From Linanthus parryae (Eukaryota > Streptophyta > Magnoliopsida > Ericales > Polemoniaceae), in contig JALGPY010000003.1 in assembly GCA_023055425.1 (NCBI GenBank), forward strand, positions 23,557,001 through 23,621,000: 64,000 bases of DNA, written 5' to 3'. A program made the translations under genes and the position numbers. Positions 33,323 to 44,325 of this stretch are shown here, piece by piece (within the stretch, counting starts at the first letter, position 1; the number at the start of each line of letters is the position of its first letter). A model generated the notes under the pieces. It saw nothing but the letters and a program-made list of their open reading frames with translations. It did no database searches and was not told where the DNA came from.

Positions 33323-33579
33323 TTTTGTTCTCTCTGTGCAGAATCCTTCATATTTTGTATAAATTTTTTTTTGCATGATCTATTGGAGATGTCCGAGAGA
33401 GAGAAATATTGGTTTTAATAGATTGTTTTATTTTGAAAATAACTATTAATTTTTAGTTATAATATCCCATCAAGCAACAAATCAAGTCAATCATTAAATG
33501 AAAAGTAACCGAGAATATATGTCATAGAACCATCCATTCCTGGCGTGGTTGATTGCGTTTCTGCACAGAGAGAACAAAA
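33323..33579. repeat. Inverted repeat between divergent gene starts
   Basis: A 21-bp sequence at 33323-33343 is the exact reverse complement of 33559-33579 (core CTGCACAGAGAGAACAAAA). One arm is in the leader of the DUF1985 gene and the other is in the leader of F-box gene F1, so both divergent transcripts would begin with the same leader sequence. Confidence 0.75.
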
Positions 33580-34018
33580 CCCCAATCGAGCTGAGCGTGA
33601 AGAGGAGGCAGGGGAAGTGACGGTGAAGACGACGAGGAGATGGCTTAATTTCCGATCGACATCGTCGCCGAAATCCTCTCACGCCTCCCTGTGGAACCAC
33701 TCCTCCGTTTCAGGTGCGTCTCTAAACCCTGGTGCGCTCTAATCGACAGCCCCCATTTCATCCAATCGCATCTGAAAAGATCCAAGAACAATCTAACCCT
33801 CATACTCACAGATTCTGCCACCCTCTATTCCGTTAGTCTGTATTCTCTCGATGTAGCCGCCGTTAAAATCGATCACCCCTTGGACTGCGACGGAACCCAA
33901 ATCAAAGTTTCGGGTTCCTGCCATGGATTAGTCCTTCTAAGCAACTGGAAAACTGGAGATGCTTGTATTTGGAACCCCTCCACCAAAAAGCACCATACTC
34001 TACCTTTTAGTGGAATTA

Positions 34019-34343
34019 TATTAGAATTATGAAGGAATAGGGGTGCTTTATGTAATTTCTGCTTCTTTGTTTCAGTTTTGTTTATTTATGTTTTAACCCT
34101 AGTATTACGCTGTCGTTTTGTTAAGCTCACTTGTCCAGCTAAGCAGCTGCTAATTGGTCATCTGCTGTGGCCGTTAGAGCTGTAACTATATGTATCGATG
34201 TGGGTCTTTTTCTTCTCAATTAAGAAAAATCTTTTTCTTCACTGTTTCATGTTCATCCTTTCTCTTCTTCTTCTACTTTCCCTTTCTGCATTTTAGCTTG
34301 ATCCATTGATGGATATTTTGATGCTTTGATCTGAAATTTAACA
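34019..34343 (+). repeat. 5' LTR of the Ale-like element
   Basis: 325 bp, starts TATTAGAATTATG and ends GAAATTTAACA directly before the Met-tRNA primer site. No difference from the 3' LTR was found. Confidence 0.95.
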
Positions 34344-34469
34344 TGGTATCAGAGCCAGGTTGCTCTTAGATCGATTTTCAGATCTCGAAGCTATCGTCTG
34401 TGGTATCTATTGCTGCTGTGTGACCCGATTTATTTTTGGGTCACAAATTTTCCTTTGGATCTCATCTAA

Positions 34470-35405
34470 ATGGCTCTCTCTGGAGATTCTCTTCTTTCTG
34501 AGCTCTCAACCGGAGCTAATGGAGGTATCAACCCTTCTTCCCCCTATTATTTGTCTAGTTCTGATAATCCAGGTCACCTTCTGGTTACGCAAGTTCTTAC
34601 TGGTCCTAATTACTATCCATGGCAACGCTCGATGAATGTTGCTTTGGATGCGAAAAACAAATTAGGGTTTATTGATGGTTCTATACTGAAACCTAACCCT
34701 GGATCTGAACTAGCTAACATTTGGAGAAGATGTGATAGCATGGTCATTTCATGGCTGTTAAATTCAATTTCTCCGGAAATAGCTGCTAGTGTTGTCTATA
34801 GAACAACATCTAGAGAAATTTGGGTTGATTTGTTGGAGAGATTTTCTCAAGGCAATAAGCCGCGTATATATCAACTATCCACCATGATTTCTGATCTCAA
34901 ACAAGGAGATCTAAGTGTTACAGTCTATTTCACTAGACTCAGAACACTATGGGAGGAGTTGATGAATTATAAAAGTTTACCAAATTGCAGTTGTGGTCAT
35001 CTCAATACTTTCTCTCAAATGCAAGAAGAGGAAAGAACTATGAAGTTCTTGATGGGATTGAATGATCAATATGCAGCTGTAAGAGAACAAATTCTATTGA
35101 TGGAACCTACACCATCTTTAAATCATGTTTTCTCTAAAGTAATACAACATGAAAATCAAATGGCATTGAGTGCTGGTTTTCATGGAATTCTTCCTAATCC
35201 AAACATGGCCATGGCAGCCACAGTTGGGATAGATTCTGTCCCTAAAGTGAATTATGGGCACTCAAACTACAAGAATTCTCCCAAGAGCAAGTTGTCTTGC
35301 ACATATTGTAATGGAACAGGACACACAAGAGACAAGTGTTGGAAATTGAATGGCTATCCACCTAACTACAAGGGTAAAGCCAAGTCTCATGTCAATGCTA
35401 TCTAA
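34470..35405 (+). CDS. Ale-like copia Gag
   Basis: 311 residues from ATG 34470. Begins with the gag N-terminal segment (NYYPWQRSMNVALDAKNKLGF), continues through a UBN2/retrotran_gag domain (about 60-220), and ends after a CCHC knuckle CTYCNGTGHTRDKC near residue 280. Stops at TAA 35403-35405. The same frame remains open beyond the stop straight into protease, so in the ancestral element Gag was probably fused to Pol. Gag would assemble the virus-like particle in the cytoplasm. Confidence 0.9.
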   Translation: MALSGDSLLSELSTGANGGINPSSPYYLSSSDNPGHLLVTQVLTGPNYYPWQRSMNVALDAKNKLGFIDGSILKPNPGSELANIWRRCDSMVISWLLNSISPEIAASVVYRTTSREIWVDLLERFSQGNKPRIYQLSTMISDLKQGDLSVTVYFTRLRTLWEELMNYKSLPNCSCGHLNTFSQMQEEERTMKFLMGLNDQYAAVREQILLMEPTPSLNHVFSKVIQHENQMALSAGFHGILPNPNMAMAATVGIDSVPKVNYGHSNYKNSPKSKLSCTYCNGTGHTRDKCWKLNGYPPNYKGKAKSHVNAI

Positions 35406-37310
35406 ACACAAGAGAAGAGCACCAACTCTTCACTTGAATTCACTCCTGCACAATGTCAGCAAATTGCTTCACTGATAAGTTCACAACTTCAACTCCAAGG
35501 TCTCAAATCTTCCACTATGAGTGAGGCTGGTTCTACTGCTTCTTATGATCCTTCTCAGCAGCAGACTCATTATGATAATCCCTTATTTGGGAAACATGAC
35601 ACTTCCAGTATTGGAAATGCACACTTCTTGGGAGGAGCATTCAGCACTTTTTCTATGCAAGCTGCATTGAAACAACATCTGTTAAGCTCTTCTTCTTGGA
35701 TTATTGACTCTGGGGCTACAGATCATATTTGTTCCCAAATTCATCTTCTTCAAGATGCAGCAAAGGTCAAGGATGTATCTGTTCATCTTCCAAATGGGAA
35801 AGCTGCAAAGGTATCTCATATTGGCACAGTTATCATTAATGAACACTTGATACTTCACAATGTTCTTTGTGTTCCTGATTTTAAATTTAACTTGATCTCC
35901 ATATCTCAAGTTACTAAAGATAGTAGTTATTGTTTTGTGTGTGAAATGGACTCTTGTTCCATACAAAATAAAATCACACATAACATTATAGCTACTGGTT
36001 CTAAAGTGGAGGGTTTGTATCTCCTGAATCAAAGCAAAAATATATGTGCAAATATGTTAGTGTCTCCTGCACCCACATCTTCTCTTGATATTTGGCATAT
36101 GAGACTTGGACACCCCTCTTTTAAGAAGCTTAACAAGCTTTCTTCCAACCTAAGATGTGGGACTATTTCAGACAATACATGTTGCACTATATGTCCTCTA
36201 GCTAAACAAAAGAGGCTCAAATTCCAGAAGAAAAACAGCATTTCCCAAACTCCTTTTGGATTATTACACTGTGACACATGGGGTCCCTACAATACTGCAA
36301 CACATGATGGCTGCAGATTCTTTCTAACCCTGGTGGATGATGCTACAAGAACCACCTGGATATATCTTATGAAGCACAAATCAGAAGCTCAACACATCAT
36401 ACCAGCTTTCTGCAATTTTGTGCAAACACAGTTCAATCTACCTGTGAAGAAGCTCAGAAGTGATCAAGCACCTGAATTAGAGCTCAAAGTTTTCTGTGAT
36501 AATAAAGGGATTCTACATGAATTCAGCTGCATTGCAACCCCAGAACAGAACTCTATTGTAGAGAGGAAACATCAGCATCTTCTAGCTGTTGCAAGAGCCT
36601 TGAGATTTCAGTCCAATGTGCCAATCAGGTTTTGGGGAGAGTGTGTTCTTACTTCTGCTCATCTTATAAACAGAATTCCATCACCAAGACTGCAAGACAA
36701 ATCACCTTTTGAAGTTCTATACAAGAAAGTACCAGACTACTCAATCTTGAAAGTATTTGGTTGTTTAGCTTATGTCTCCACACTTCAACATGGAAGGAGC
36801 AAATTTGATACAAGAGCAGTCAAGTGTGTCTTTCTGGGATATGTTTTTGGAGTCAAGGGATACAGGCTATATGATCTTCACAATCAAAAGATGTTAATCT
36901 CAAGGGATGTTGTTTTCCATGAAGGTATATTTCCTTATATGAATCCTTCCTCTCAAATTATTGCTCATACACCTTTCTGTTTGCCTCATGTTGTTGATGA
37001 ATTACCCACTACAACCATATCTACATCTAGCTCTCCCATAGATTTATCACCTGAGAGTAACACCACTGCAAACTCACAAATACCAGCCACTGCACCAACT
37101 TGTCCCACATCTTCTCTCACACCTTCAACTGTTACACACCCTATACCTCTACCACCAAGACAATCAGTGAGAGTTTCTAAAATGCCTACACATCTACAAG
37201 ACTTCATACTTACCAAACCTAGATCTAAAGCAAATTCCTACACTCTATCTTCTTCTTCTGTTATCTCATGTCCAATAGAACCTCAAAGTTATTTAGAGGC
37301 TTCAAAATAG
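35406..37310 (+). CDS. Ale-like copia protease-integrase part of Pol
   Basis: Open in the same frame as Gag. First ATG is 35517. The protease active site is IIDSGATDHICS near residue 62 from that ATG. The gag-pre-integrase zinc region (IWHMRLGHPSF...CCTICPLAKQ) is followed by an integrase core with Asp in LLHCDTWGPY, Asp in LRSDQAPELE and Glu in NSIVERKHQHL. A Ser/Thr/Pro-rich linker follows. The frame ends at TAG 37308-37310, where pol normally runs on into reverse transcriptase. All catalytic residues are present. Confidence 0.9.
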   Translation, partial: TQEKSTNSSLEFTPAQCQQIASLISSQLQLQGLKSSTMSEAGSTASYDPSQQQTHYDNPLFGKHDTSSIGNAHFLGGAFSTFSMQAALKQHLLSSSSWIIDSGATDHICSQIHLLQDAAKVKDVSVHLPNGKAAKVSHIGTVIINEHLILHNVLCVPDFKFNLISISQVTKDSSYCFVCEMDSCSIQNKITHNIIATGSKVEGLYLLNQSKNICANMLVSPAPTSSLDIWHMRLGHPSFKKLNKLSSNLRCGTISDNTCCTICPLAKQKRLKFQKKNSISQTPFGLLHCDTWGPYNTATHDGCRFFLTLVDDATRTTWIYLMKHKSEAQHIIPAFCNFVQTQFNLPVKKLRSDQAPELELKVFCDNKGILHEFSCIATPEQNSIVERKHQHLLAVARALRFQSNVPIRFWGECVLTSAHLINRIPSPRLQDKSPFEVLYKKVPDYSILKVFGCLAYVSTLQHGRSKFDTRAVKCVFLGYVFGVKGYRLYDLHNQKMLISRDVVFHEGIFPYMNPSSQIIAHTPFCLPHVVDELPTTTISTSSSPIDLSPESNTTANSQIPATAPTCPTSSLTPSTVTHPIPLPPRQSVRVSKMPTHLQDFILTKPRSKANSYTLSSSSVISCPIEPQSYLEASK

Positions 37311-38837
37311 CCAGAATGGATATCAGCCATGAACTCTGAGTTACAAGCTCTTGAAGCTAATGGCACATGGATAATTGTTAGCAGACCTGCACATCAGAAA
37401 GTGATAGGCTGCAAATGGGTCTACAAGACAAAATTCAATTCAGATGGATCATTGGAGAGGCACAAAGCCAGACTAGTAGCCAAAGGCTATACACAGACAG
37501 AAGGAGTAGATTTCTTTGAGACCTTCTCACCTGTTGCAAAATTGCCAACACTTAAGTGCATAATAGCACTTGCTACAATGCACAATTGGCATCTAGTTCA
37601 ACTAGATGTCAATAATGCATTTTTGCATGGAGAGCTTACAGAACAAGTCTATATGCAACTACCAGAAGGATATTCTTCACCACATAATGTCCACAATGGT
37701 GTCTGTTTTCTCAAGAAAGCCATCTATGGTTTAAAACAAGCCTCAAGACAGTGGTTTTCAAAATTCTCCACCACTCTTCTTCAGCTGGGATTCACTCAAT
37801 GCAAGAGTGACTACAGTCTTTTCATCAGACAAAAAGGTAACATAAATCATGCCAGTTTTCTTCTTCTACTAGTATATGTTGATGATATACTATTGACTGG
37901 GACTGATCTTGAGGAGATTTGTGTTTTCAAGCAGCTATTGGATGACAGATTTAAACTCAAAGATCTAGGAAGTCTGCATTACTTCCTTGGTTTTGAGTTT
38001 CACAGAACCAATTCTGGTATGTACATGAGCCAGCAAAAATTTGTTCAAAGTCTTTTAGAGGAGTTTCACCATCAAGACTGCAAGCCAGTAAAATCTCCAA
38101 TGTTGCCCAGTTCTCATCTCAGTATTAATTGTGGAGAAATTCTCTCAGAAGCAGAAGCCACTCTTTACAGACAATTGATTGGAAAATTGCTTTACTTATG
38201 CAATTCAAGACCAGATATCACATATTCAGTACACAAGTTATCTCAATACATGTCCTCCCCAACCTCAGAACACTTAGCTGCTCTCACTTATGTTCTCAAA
38301 TATCTCAAGGGAAGTCAAGCCTATAGTTTGTATTTTTCTACCACCAAAGATCTCAAGCTCATTGCCTATGCAGATGCTGATTGGGGGGGATGCCTAGACA
38401 CAAGAAGATCAACCAGTGGCTACTTAGTTTTTCTGGGAAAATCACTCATTTCCTGGAGATCAAAGAAACAAAGAGTTGTTGCCAAGAGTTCAGCTGAGGC
38501 TGAATACAGAAGTCTTGCTTTAGTTACTTGTGAAATACAATGGATTCTATCTCTCCTGCAAGAACTTCAGGTTTCTTTATCATCCATTCCTACTGTTTTT
38601 TGTGACAGTAGCTCAGCCATCCACATAGCAAACAATCCTATCTTCCATGAAAGGACAAAACATATAGAGATGGACTGTCATTCCATAAGAGAGTTGGTTC
38701 AAAACAAGGTTCTTCAGCTCCAACATGTGTCCAGCAAGCTTCAACTTGCAGATTTTCTGACTAAGCCCCTCACAGCTCCAATCTTCAAAGATCTAATTTG
38801 CAAGATGGCTGTGTTTGGTGAACCCAGTTCATCTTGA
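37311..38837 (+). CDS. Ale-like copia reverse transcriptase-RNase H
   Basis: Same frame as the upstream parts; first ATG 37329, 502 residues. The reverse-transcriptase domain (WVYKTKFNSDGSLERHKARL, then the YVDDILLTG catalytic box near residue 183) is followed by RNase H with AYADADWGGC, SSAEAEYRSLA and FCDSSSAIHIA and the terminal ADFLTKPL motif. Stop at 38835-38837, seven bases or so before the purine tract. Without an initiation event after the TAG at 37308 it would not be made from this copy. Confidence 0.9.
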   Translation, partial: PEWISAMNSELQALEANGTWIIVSRPAHQKVIGCKWVYKTKFNSDGSLERHKARLVAKGYTQTEGVDFFETFSPVAKLPTLKCIIALATMHNWHLVQLDVNNAFLHGELTEQVYMQLPEGYSSPHNVHNGVCFLKKAIYGLKQASRQWFSKFSTTLLQLGFTQCKSDYSLFIRQKGNINHASFLLLLVYVDDILLTGTDLEEICVFKQLLDDRFKLKDLGSLHYFLGFEFHRTNSGMYMSQQKFVQSLLEEFHHQDCKPVKSPMLPSSHLSINCGEILSEAEATLYRQLIGKLLYLCNSRPDITYSVHKLSQYMSSPTSEHLAALTYVLKYLKGSQAYSLYFSTTKDLKLIAYADADWGGCLDTRRSTSGYLVFLGKSLISWRSKKQRVVAKSSAEAEYRSLALVTCEIQWILSLLQELQVSLSSIPTVFCDSSSAIHIANNPIFHERTKHIEMDCHSIRELVQNKVLQLQHVSSKLQLADFLTKPLTAPIFKDLICKMAVFGEPSSS

Positions 38838-38844
38838 GGGGGCA

Positions 38845-39169
38845 TATTAGAATTATGAAGGAATAGGGGTGCTTTATGTAATTTCTGCTTCTTTGTTTCA
38901 GTTTTGTTTATTTATGTTTTAACCCTAGTATTACGCTGTCGTTTTGTTAAGCTCACTTGTCCAGCTAAGCAGCTGCTAATTGGTCATCTGCTGTGGCCGT
39001 TAGAGCTGTAACTATATGTATCGATGTGGGTCTTTTTCTTCTCAATTAAGAAAAATCTTTTTCTTCACTGTTTCATGTTCATCCTTTCTCTTCTTCTTCT
39101 ACTTTCCCTTTCTGCATTTTAGCTTGATCCATTGATGGATATTTTGATGCTTTGATCTGAAATTTAACA
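38845..39169 (+). repeat. 3' LTR of the Ale-like element
   Basis: 325 bp, preceded by the purine tract and followed by the AATTA duplication that returns to the F-box exon. Confidence 0.95.
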
Positions 39170-39875
39170 AATTACAAATCAGCAGCTAGTGAGTTTCGGT
39201 TTAGGCTACGATAAGGTCAGTGATGACTATAAGGTGGTCAGGATAGCTCAGATTATCAATGAATGTAAGGTCTACAGTCTCAACTCTAATTCATGGAGGA
39301 CCATTAAGGATCACCCTTGTTACATCAAACATTATCGAGGGATGTTTGCTAATGGTGCTTTACATTGGCTTTCAGCTCCTGAGTCTCCGGTTCAGTCCGT
39401 TGCTGCATTTGATCTCGCCAATGAGGAGTTTCGACTCCTCCCCTTGCCTGACTTCGGCTATTCGAAATGTCACCTGACTGTCAAGGTGTTGGACGGGTAT
39501 TTGTGCTTATCGTGTACTAACATCGCTAACGACTGTTTTGAGTTGTGGGTTATGAAGGATTATGGAGTGAGGGAGTCATGGACTAACCTGTTTTCGCTCG
39601 CACAACTAACATATACTAGCCAAGTTCCTTTGGCTTACTCAAAGTTTGGTAGCCAACTTCTTCTGTTGCAAGACGACGCCGACGACAAGGAGAAGCTTGT
39701 TTGGTTTGATCTCTACCGCAATGTAACTGAGGAAATTAAAGTGCGTGGCCTTCCAGATCGTTTTGAATCAATGGTTTGTGTTGAAAGCCTTGTTCCACTT
39801 GGTGGTGGAGCCAGATCTATCGGGAGGAAGAAAGAGGAGAAGAAACAGAAGGAACCGAGAAGAAAGGTACATTAG

Positions 39876-42800
39876 AAGCTTTTGTTTTCTACTAACTGTC
39901 TGCATTACATTAGCTTATGATAGCCAGTTCTTATTTTGCACATCAGTTCCTGTGTTGGTGGTCACACTTCATGAAAACGTTGTCTGAAATCCCATCTGGG
40001 ATATTGCAGTCTACACCAACCTTCGCATGAGTGGCCCATTCTCCATGTTCTGTTTTCTGCAAATTTAGAGCAAATCCTAGTCACTTAGTGTTGCTGAAGA
40101 CTACGAAGCGTCACAGAATGATGAGTTAGTAAGTCATACTTTGTTGTTAGTCATTTGGAAGTATGTCGTCCCATCAACTTTTTCTAAGAAGCCGTCTTTC
40201 CAATGTCTTATCTAGTCTTTTCTGACATCTTACAATTTCATAATTCTCTTAACTTAAAGTTGATTAAGAATTTGGCAAGTTACTAAATAGAAAATTGGGG
40301 TATCTGTGGCACTGAAGGAGTCTAAAGCCCCCATGCTTTGTGTTCTTTTTTTGAAAAGGTTGATACTTAATAATAACCAGGGACATAAAGTGAGTTAGGA
40401 AGGCTTAGTGACTTTTAAGTCTTTTCCAAATTTCAATTGTGTGCATGGTTTGCTATCTGCTTTTGCTTGCAACAGTCGCAACTTCTGCCATGAGTTTTTT
40501 GCAATAGTCTCGGATTTGTAGGAGTGCATTTAAGTGGACTTCGCCCTTGACTGCTAGATGACATAGTAATGCTTGGTCTCCTGATTTAGAATATTTGGCT
40601 CTGAAATAAACTTGCATTATCCTTTTTTAAGGGGTAACTACTTGCATTATCCTTTTATCTGGAAGAAAATTTACCTTCTTTAACTTATCTTTTGCATTGA
40701 AGGTTGTGGTCTTCGTTTACATATAGTCTATTTATGCCATGGTCCTTAATCCTCCTTACTATTCACCTTTGATTTTGTTTCTGTTAGACGTGGTTTCCTC
40801 TCAGATGGTTTCAAACTAGGCAAGTCAAACAAGTATGAGACATGAAGTGCCAAGGTAAATCAGTACTTTTTTTTATATCCTTCTGTTGAAGTGGGTAAAT
40901 TGAAACCTTGAAACTATTTCTCTTGTTCATATCTCAGGGAATTGCAGTAAGGTGATAGAGTTGGAGCAAGCTCGGAAGTAAAGAGGTTCGTCAGTAGGGT
41001 AAACCGAATTGAGTGGAACTTATCTCGTTTGTAATCTTTATTACTACATATTTAGCAGCATATCATCTTCCTCTCTACTATTAATTTTCATAATGTGAAA
41101 TATGAAAACATGGGTTGCTGTAGGATCTGTGCTGAGTGATACTCTATGTTACTACATACCTAGTTACTCCCACCACGGTTTGGAACTAATACGCATCTAA
41201 TGATTTGACCTATGTCTGTTCCCTATTACTGCAGTGTTTCAGTTTTATTTTGGGACTCGTCCCTCTCTACTTATTTGGATTTGGATGATATACAAAGTTG
41301 TACATGGTCTAATGACCAATATCAGGATGTAAGTTGTAGATGAGTTTAATTTGAAAATTTTAACATGTTCCACATTCTCGGAGCTGTTTGAGCTGCTCCA
41401 TTGGCCTCCCCAGTATTGTGGCTATTAGTCTAAATTTCTTAGTATATCGTCGTGTACATATTAAGGAACTCGGCCATATCTTGTGTATAGGAACTAGTGT
41501 AATACCTCTGCCCAAGGCACTATGTAAATGCCACTTTCCGAAGGCACTATGTTAGAAGTTGCTGGTTTTTGGGAATTTTTAGAACATTTTGGGTCATAAT
41601 ATTAAATCCGTGAAGTTTACGGATCATAGTGTATTTCACTAAAGTTTGCACGTTAATTCTCAATTTATATATTTTATCATCATGAGATATAAATTATAAG
41701 TTTATGGTTCATATTATGATTTACGACAAAACATAATTACATAATGTGTCACATAAATTTTGTGGGATCCACACCCCTCTATATCACTACATAGATTGTC
41801 AACATTGTTCAGGGTTCAAAGTATTATTTTTTTTGGAAAAAAGAAATTATGTTTTTTCTTTTCTTTTTTCTTTTGATAAAAACAGTATGTTTTGTCATCA
41901 TTCCTATGATTTCTCTATTCTCCTCCATCATCTGATTTGTGTAGTTTCTTGTGCGTGTTTTTCAATCTATTTCTACCGCATTCTTTCCACCGTGAGAAAA
42001 AACTTGTTCTTTGTTGCCTGGAACTGGCTTACCGTCTAGTATTTATCTGCCTGCATGTGCCCTATCAATCACCATAGGTAGTAGTGTTGTTAGTTGTTAC
42101 CCTTGTTTATATCTCAGGATTATGATGGTGTAGTGCGATTGTAGAAACTAGAAAGCAAGCCTTGGCATCTTCTTAAGGGGAAGGAGAATTACACGAAAAT
42201 TTACTTCTCTCTTTCGGCGTAATCCAGTTGCCATGCTATGTTCGGATAAACATGTTTTCCATCTTTCGTAGCTAATCAAATATTTTCCATTTCTTTGTAC
42301 CAAAAGAAAATGATATTTCCATTTCTTGTCCTACAAAACGTCAGAGCTTATGAAGTTTCATCTAGTGCTATTCTTGTAAATTGTGATCTTACCTCCATGG
42401 CTCAACGGTTTTGTGGCATGGGTGCGTTATGTGTGGCGTTGGAGGTGGTGGTATTATCATTTAGCCCAGTGGACATGCCTGAAACTACTTTTATTTTATG
42501 TTAATGTATAAGTTTCGGAAGATTATGTCCATTAAATATCAGTTTTATATCATCTACTACGTACTATTTGATATCCTTCCATCAAGAACAGGTAATGATT
42601 CTTAGAAACTGGCATCATCCCTTCCGTCTCTAATGCACGATCAGATCCATGGTCGAATAAGTCTACAATAAGCTGACTCCAATCCGATTCTATTAGTCGC
42701 ATCAATTATCGAAATCAAACATTTCTAACAACAAAATGTCAAAAATCAAACATAAGTTACAAAAAGCTGCAATAGTAGCCCAGATGAAGTGCCTTGGAAT

Positions 42801-43599
42801 CTTATAAATGTGTCGAACAATCCTGAATATCTTATCATCCTAGAACCATTCTCATATGTCAAGTTTGTCCTCTGACAGGACAGTCTTAATTTTTTTACTT
42901 GTTTAATTTAATACACTATTTTTTGAGAAATTCAAGTGTTCATTCTTTGGAATAAAAATAAGAGTTCACATTTGAACAAGGGTTAATTGCATTTTACTCC
43001 CTTTTGGTTAAATGTATGGCGTATGACCACTTGTGGTCTCAAATGATGTGAAATACCCCTCTATAGTTTGCTTTATATGAAATTTCTCCCAACTACAATT
43101 GAAAATATGTAATGCAAGCTGAATGTCGATTGAGCATGGGACCTAAAGAAGAGGAAAGCCGATATCGGAGCAGTGGTTCTGAGAGCATATGGATCTTCTG
43201 CGTCTGGTTCAAAACCCATAATTTTTTTGCAACCAAAATTGATCCAGAAGCTTCATCTCTCCAAGAAAGCTTAGCAATTTCAATAGATTCGGGATTCTGA
43301 AGTTGGAGATTGAAATGGATGCCTAGATGTGGTCAGCACATGGTAGAGAAAGTAATGACCAAAATTGAAAAGTCTATCTTGGATGTGACGACAGTAATTG
43401 AGGACGGTGTCGTTCTATTCTCCGAGGCAGGAGGCGTTCTATTCTCCGAGGCAGGAGGGGTGTGAAAACAATAAGCAGAACACTGCTAGCCGCTTTCTTC
43501 TGTCAACAAGAGATGGCTCTAGCAGTCACAACTACACCAGATGATTCCCAACATGTTGTTTAGTTATCTCAGAATTTAATATTTTCTTCTAAAAAGATA
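39876..43599. other. 3' flank and putative untranslated exons of F1
   Basis: A likely downstream exon follows the acceptor CTGTTAG at 40787 (frame RGFLSDGFKLGKSNKYET in one phase), matching DGFLSKGFKLKL in the F4 unit and DGFKC near 46700 in the F2 unit. A further conserved block, GGAAGTAAAGA(G/A)GTTC, is at 40975 and 46830. The rest is AT-rich; a 24-bp direct duplication lies at about 43408-43460. No gene is supported here. Confidence 0.45.
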
Positions 43600-43856
43600 C
43601 CACTCCGTCCCACATCTTTTGCACCATTTGGACTTTTATCACTATTCACTGAGTCACTTTGATCCGATGATTTGGATAGTAAAATTTTACAATTTTTAAA
43701 TAATTTTTTCATAGTGTTGTAGAGTAACTCTTATTCTACAAGACAATATAAAAATTATCGAAAAATTAAATCGTTTTGCGATTCAAATTACCGGGTCAAA
43801 GTGACCCGATTACGGGTTAAAAAGTCAAATGGTACATTGCACGTGGGACGGGGTGG
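43600..43856. mobile_element. Stowaway-like MITE, 257 bp
   Basis: Left end CCACTCCGTCCCACATCTTTTGCACCATTTG and right end, in reverse complement, CCACCCCGTCCCACGTGCAATGTACCATTTG are inverted repeats, and TA lies on both sides. There is no coding sequence. The interior has a CGGGTCAAAGTGACCCG palindrome. A non-autonomous Tc1/mariner relative. Confidence 0.85.
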
Positions 43857-44325
43857 TATGATATATCTAATTAGTGCTTCTATAAGGCAAGCCTTATTTT
43901 CCCAAAAAAACTGACCCGTCATTTAAAATTTACATCCGACCCGTCCTAATTGCAAACTGTAATTGTATCTTTTGTCCGTATCTGTCCAAATCACAGAGAC
44001 ATGTGACTCAGTTCTCAGTTTGAGTTGGGTTCCGGTTGCTTATGTTGACCCTATTTATGTCGTACTCATACAATAAATGACATTATGTAACTAAAAAAAG
44101 GTCCAATCTTTTTTTAAACCCAACTTTTTGTAACCCAATTTTTTAAAAAGGCCATTTAAAAAAGGCCCAATTTTCTCCCCAAAACACACCCTTAGGCCTT
44201 ACCTCCCAACGTGGTGTGTATTTATCTATGCGCTTGTCTATTCAATTTGGACCCGCAGTCACGTTTTTGTCCGTTCATTCCTCCATCCGAGCCGTGATTC
44301 AGCAGGAAAACCCTAATCGTCGGAC

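Larger units (their letters stand above)
34019..39169 (+). mobile_element. Complete Ale/Retrofit-like Ty1/copia element, very recent
   Basis: LTRs of 325 bp (34019-34343 and 38845-39169) read identically. The flanking duplication AATTA is at 34014-34018 and 39170-39174. A primer site TGGTATCAGAGC (34344-34355) and a purine tract TTGAGGGGGCA (38834-38844) are in place. Total length is 5.15 kb with short LTRs, the layout of the Ale lineage. The LTRs start with TA rather than TG. The internal region is one long frame with two stop codons. Confidence 0.95.
33640..39875 (+). pseudogene. F-box gene F1, split by a copia element
   Basis: Substrate receptor of an SCF ubiquitin ligase, F-box plus FBA-type C-terminus (CPR1/At3g06240-like). 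The ATG at 33640 is followed by a TAA stop as codon 3; downstream the frame is open through the F-box (ILSRLPVEPLLRFRCVSKPW) and FBA start (NPSTKKHHTLPFSG) to 34018. A copia element occupies 34019-39169. The frame resumes at 39170-39875 with LGYDKVSDDYKVVRIA, FANGALHWLSAP and LWVMKDYGVRESW. Ignoring the insert and one copy of the AATTA duplication, the two halves join in one continuous frame. A basic tail ends at a potential donor (39867). Both the early stop and the insertion should abolish it. Confidence 0.88.

Noticed and set aside
41746..42504. Small plus-strand proteins
   Set aside because: AT-rich flank of F1 with no domain, no splice context and no paralogue.
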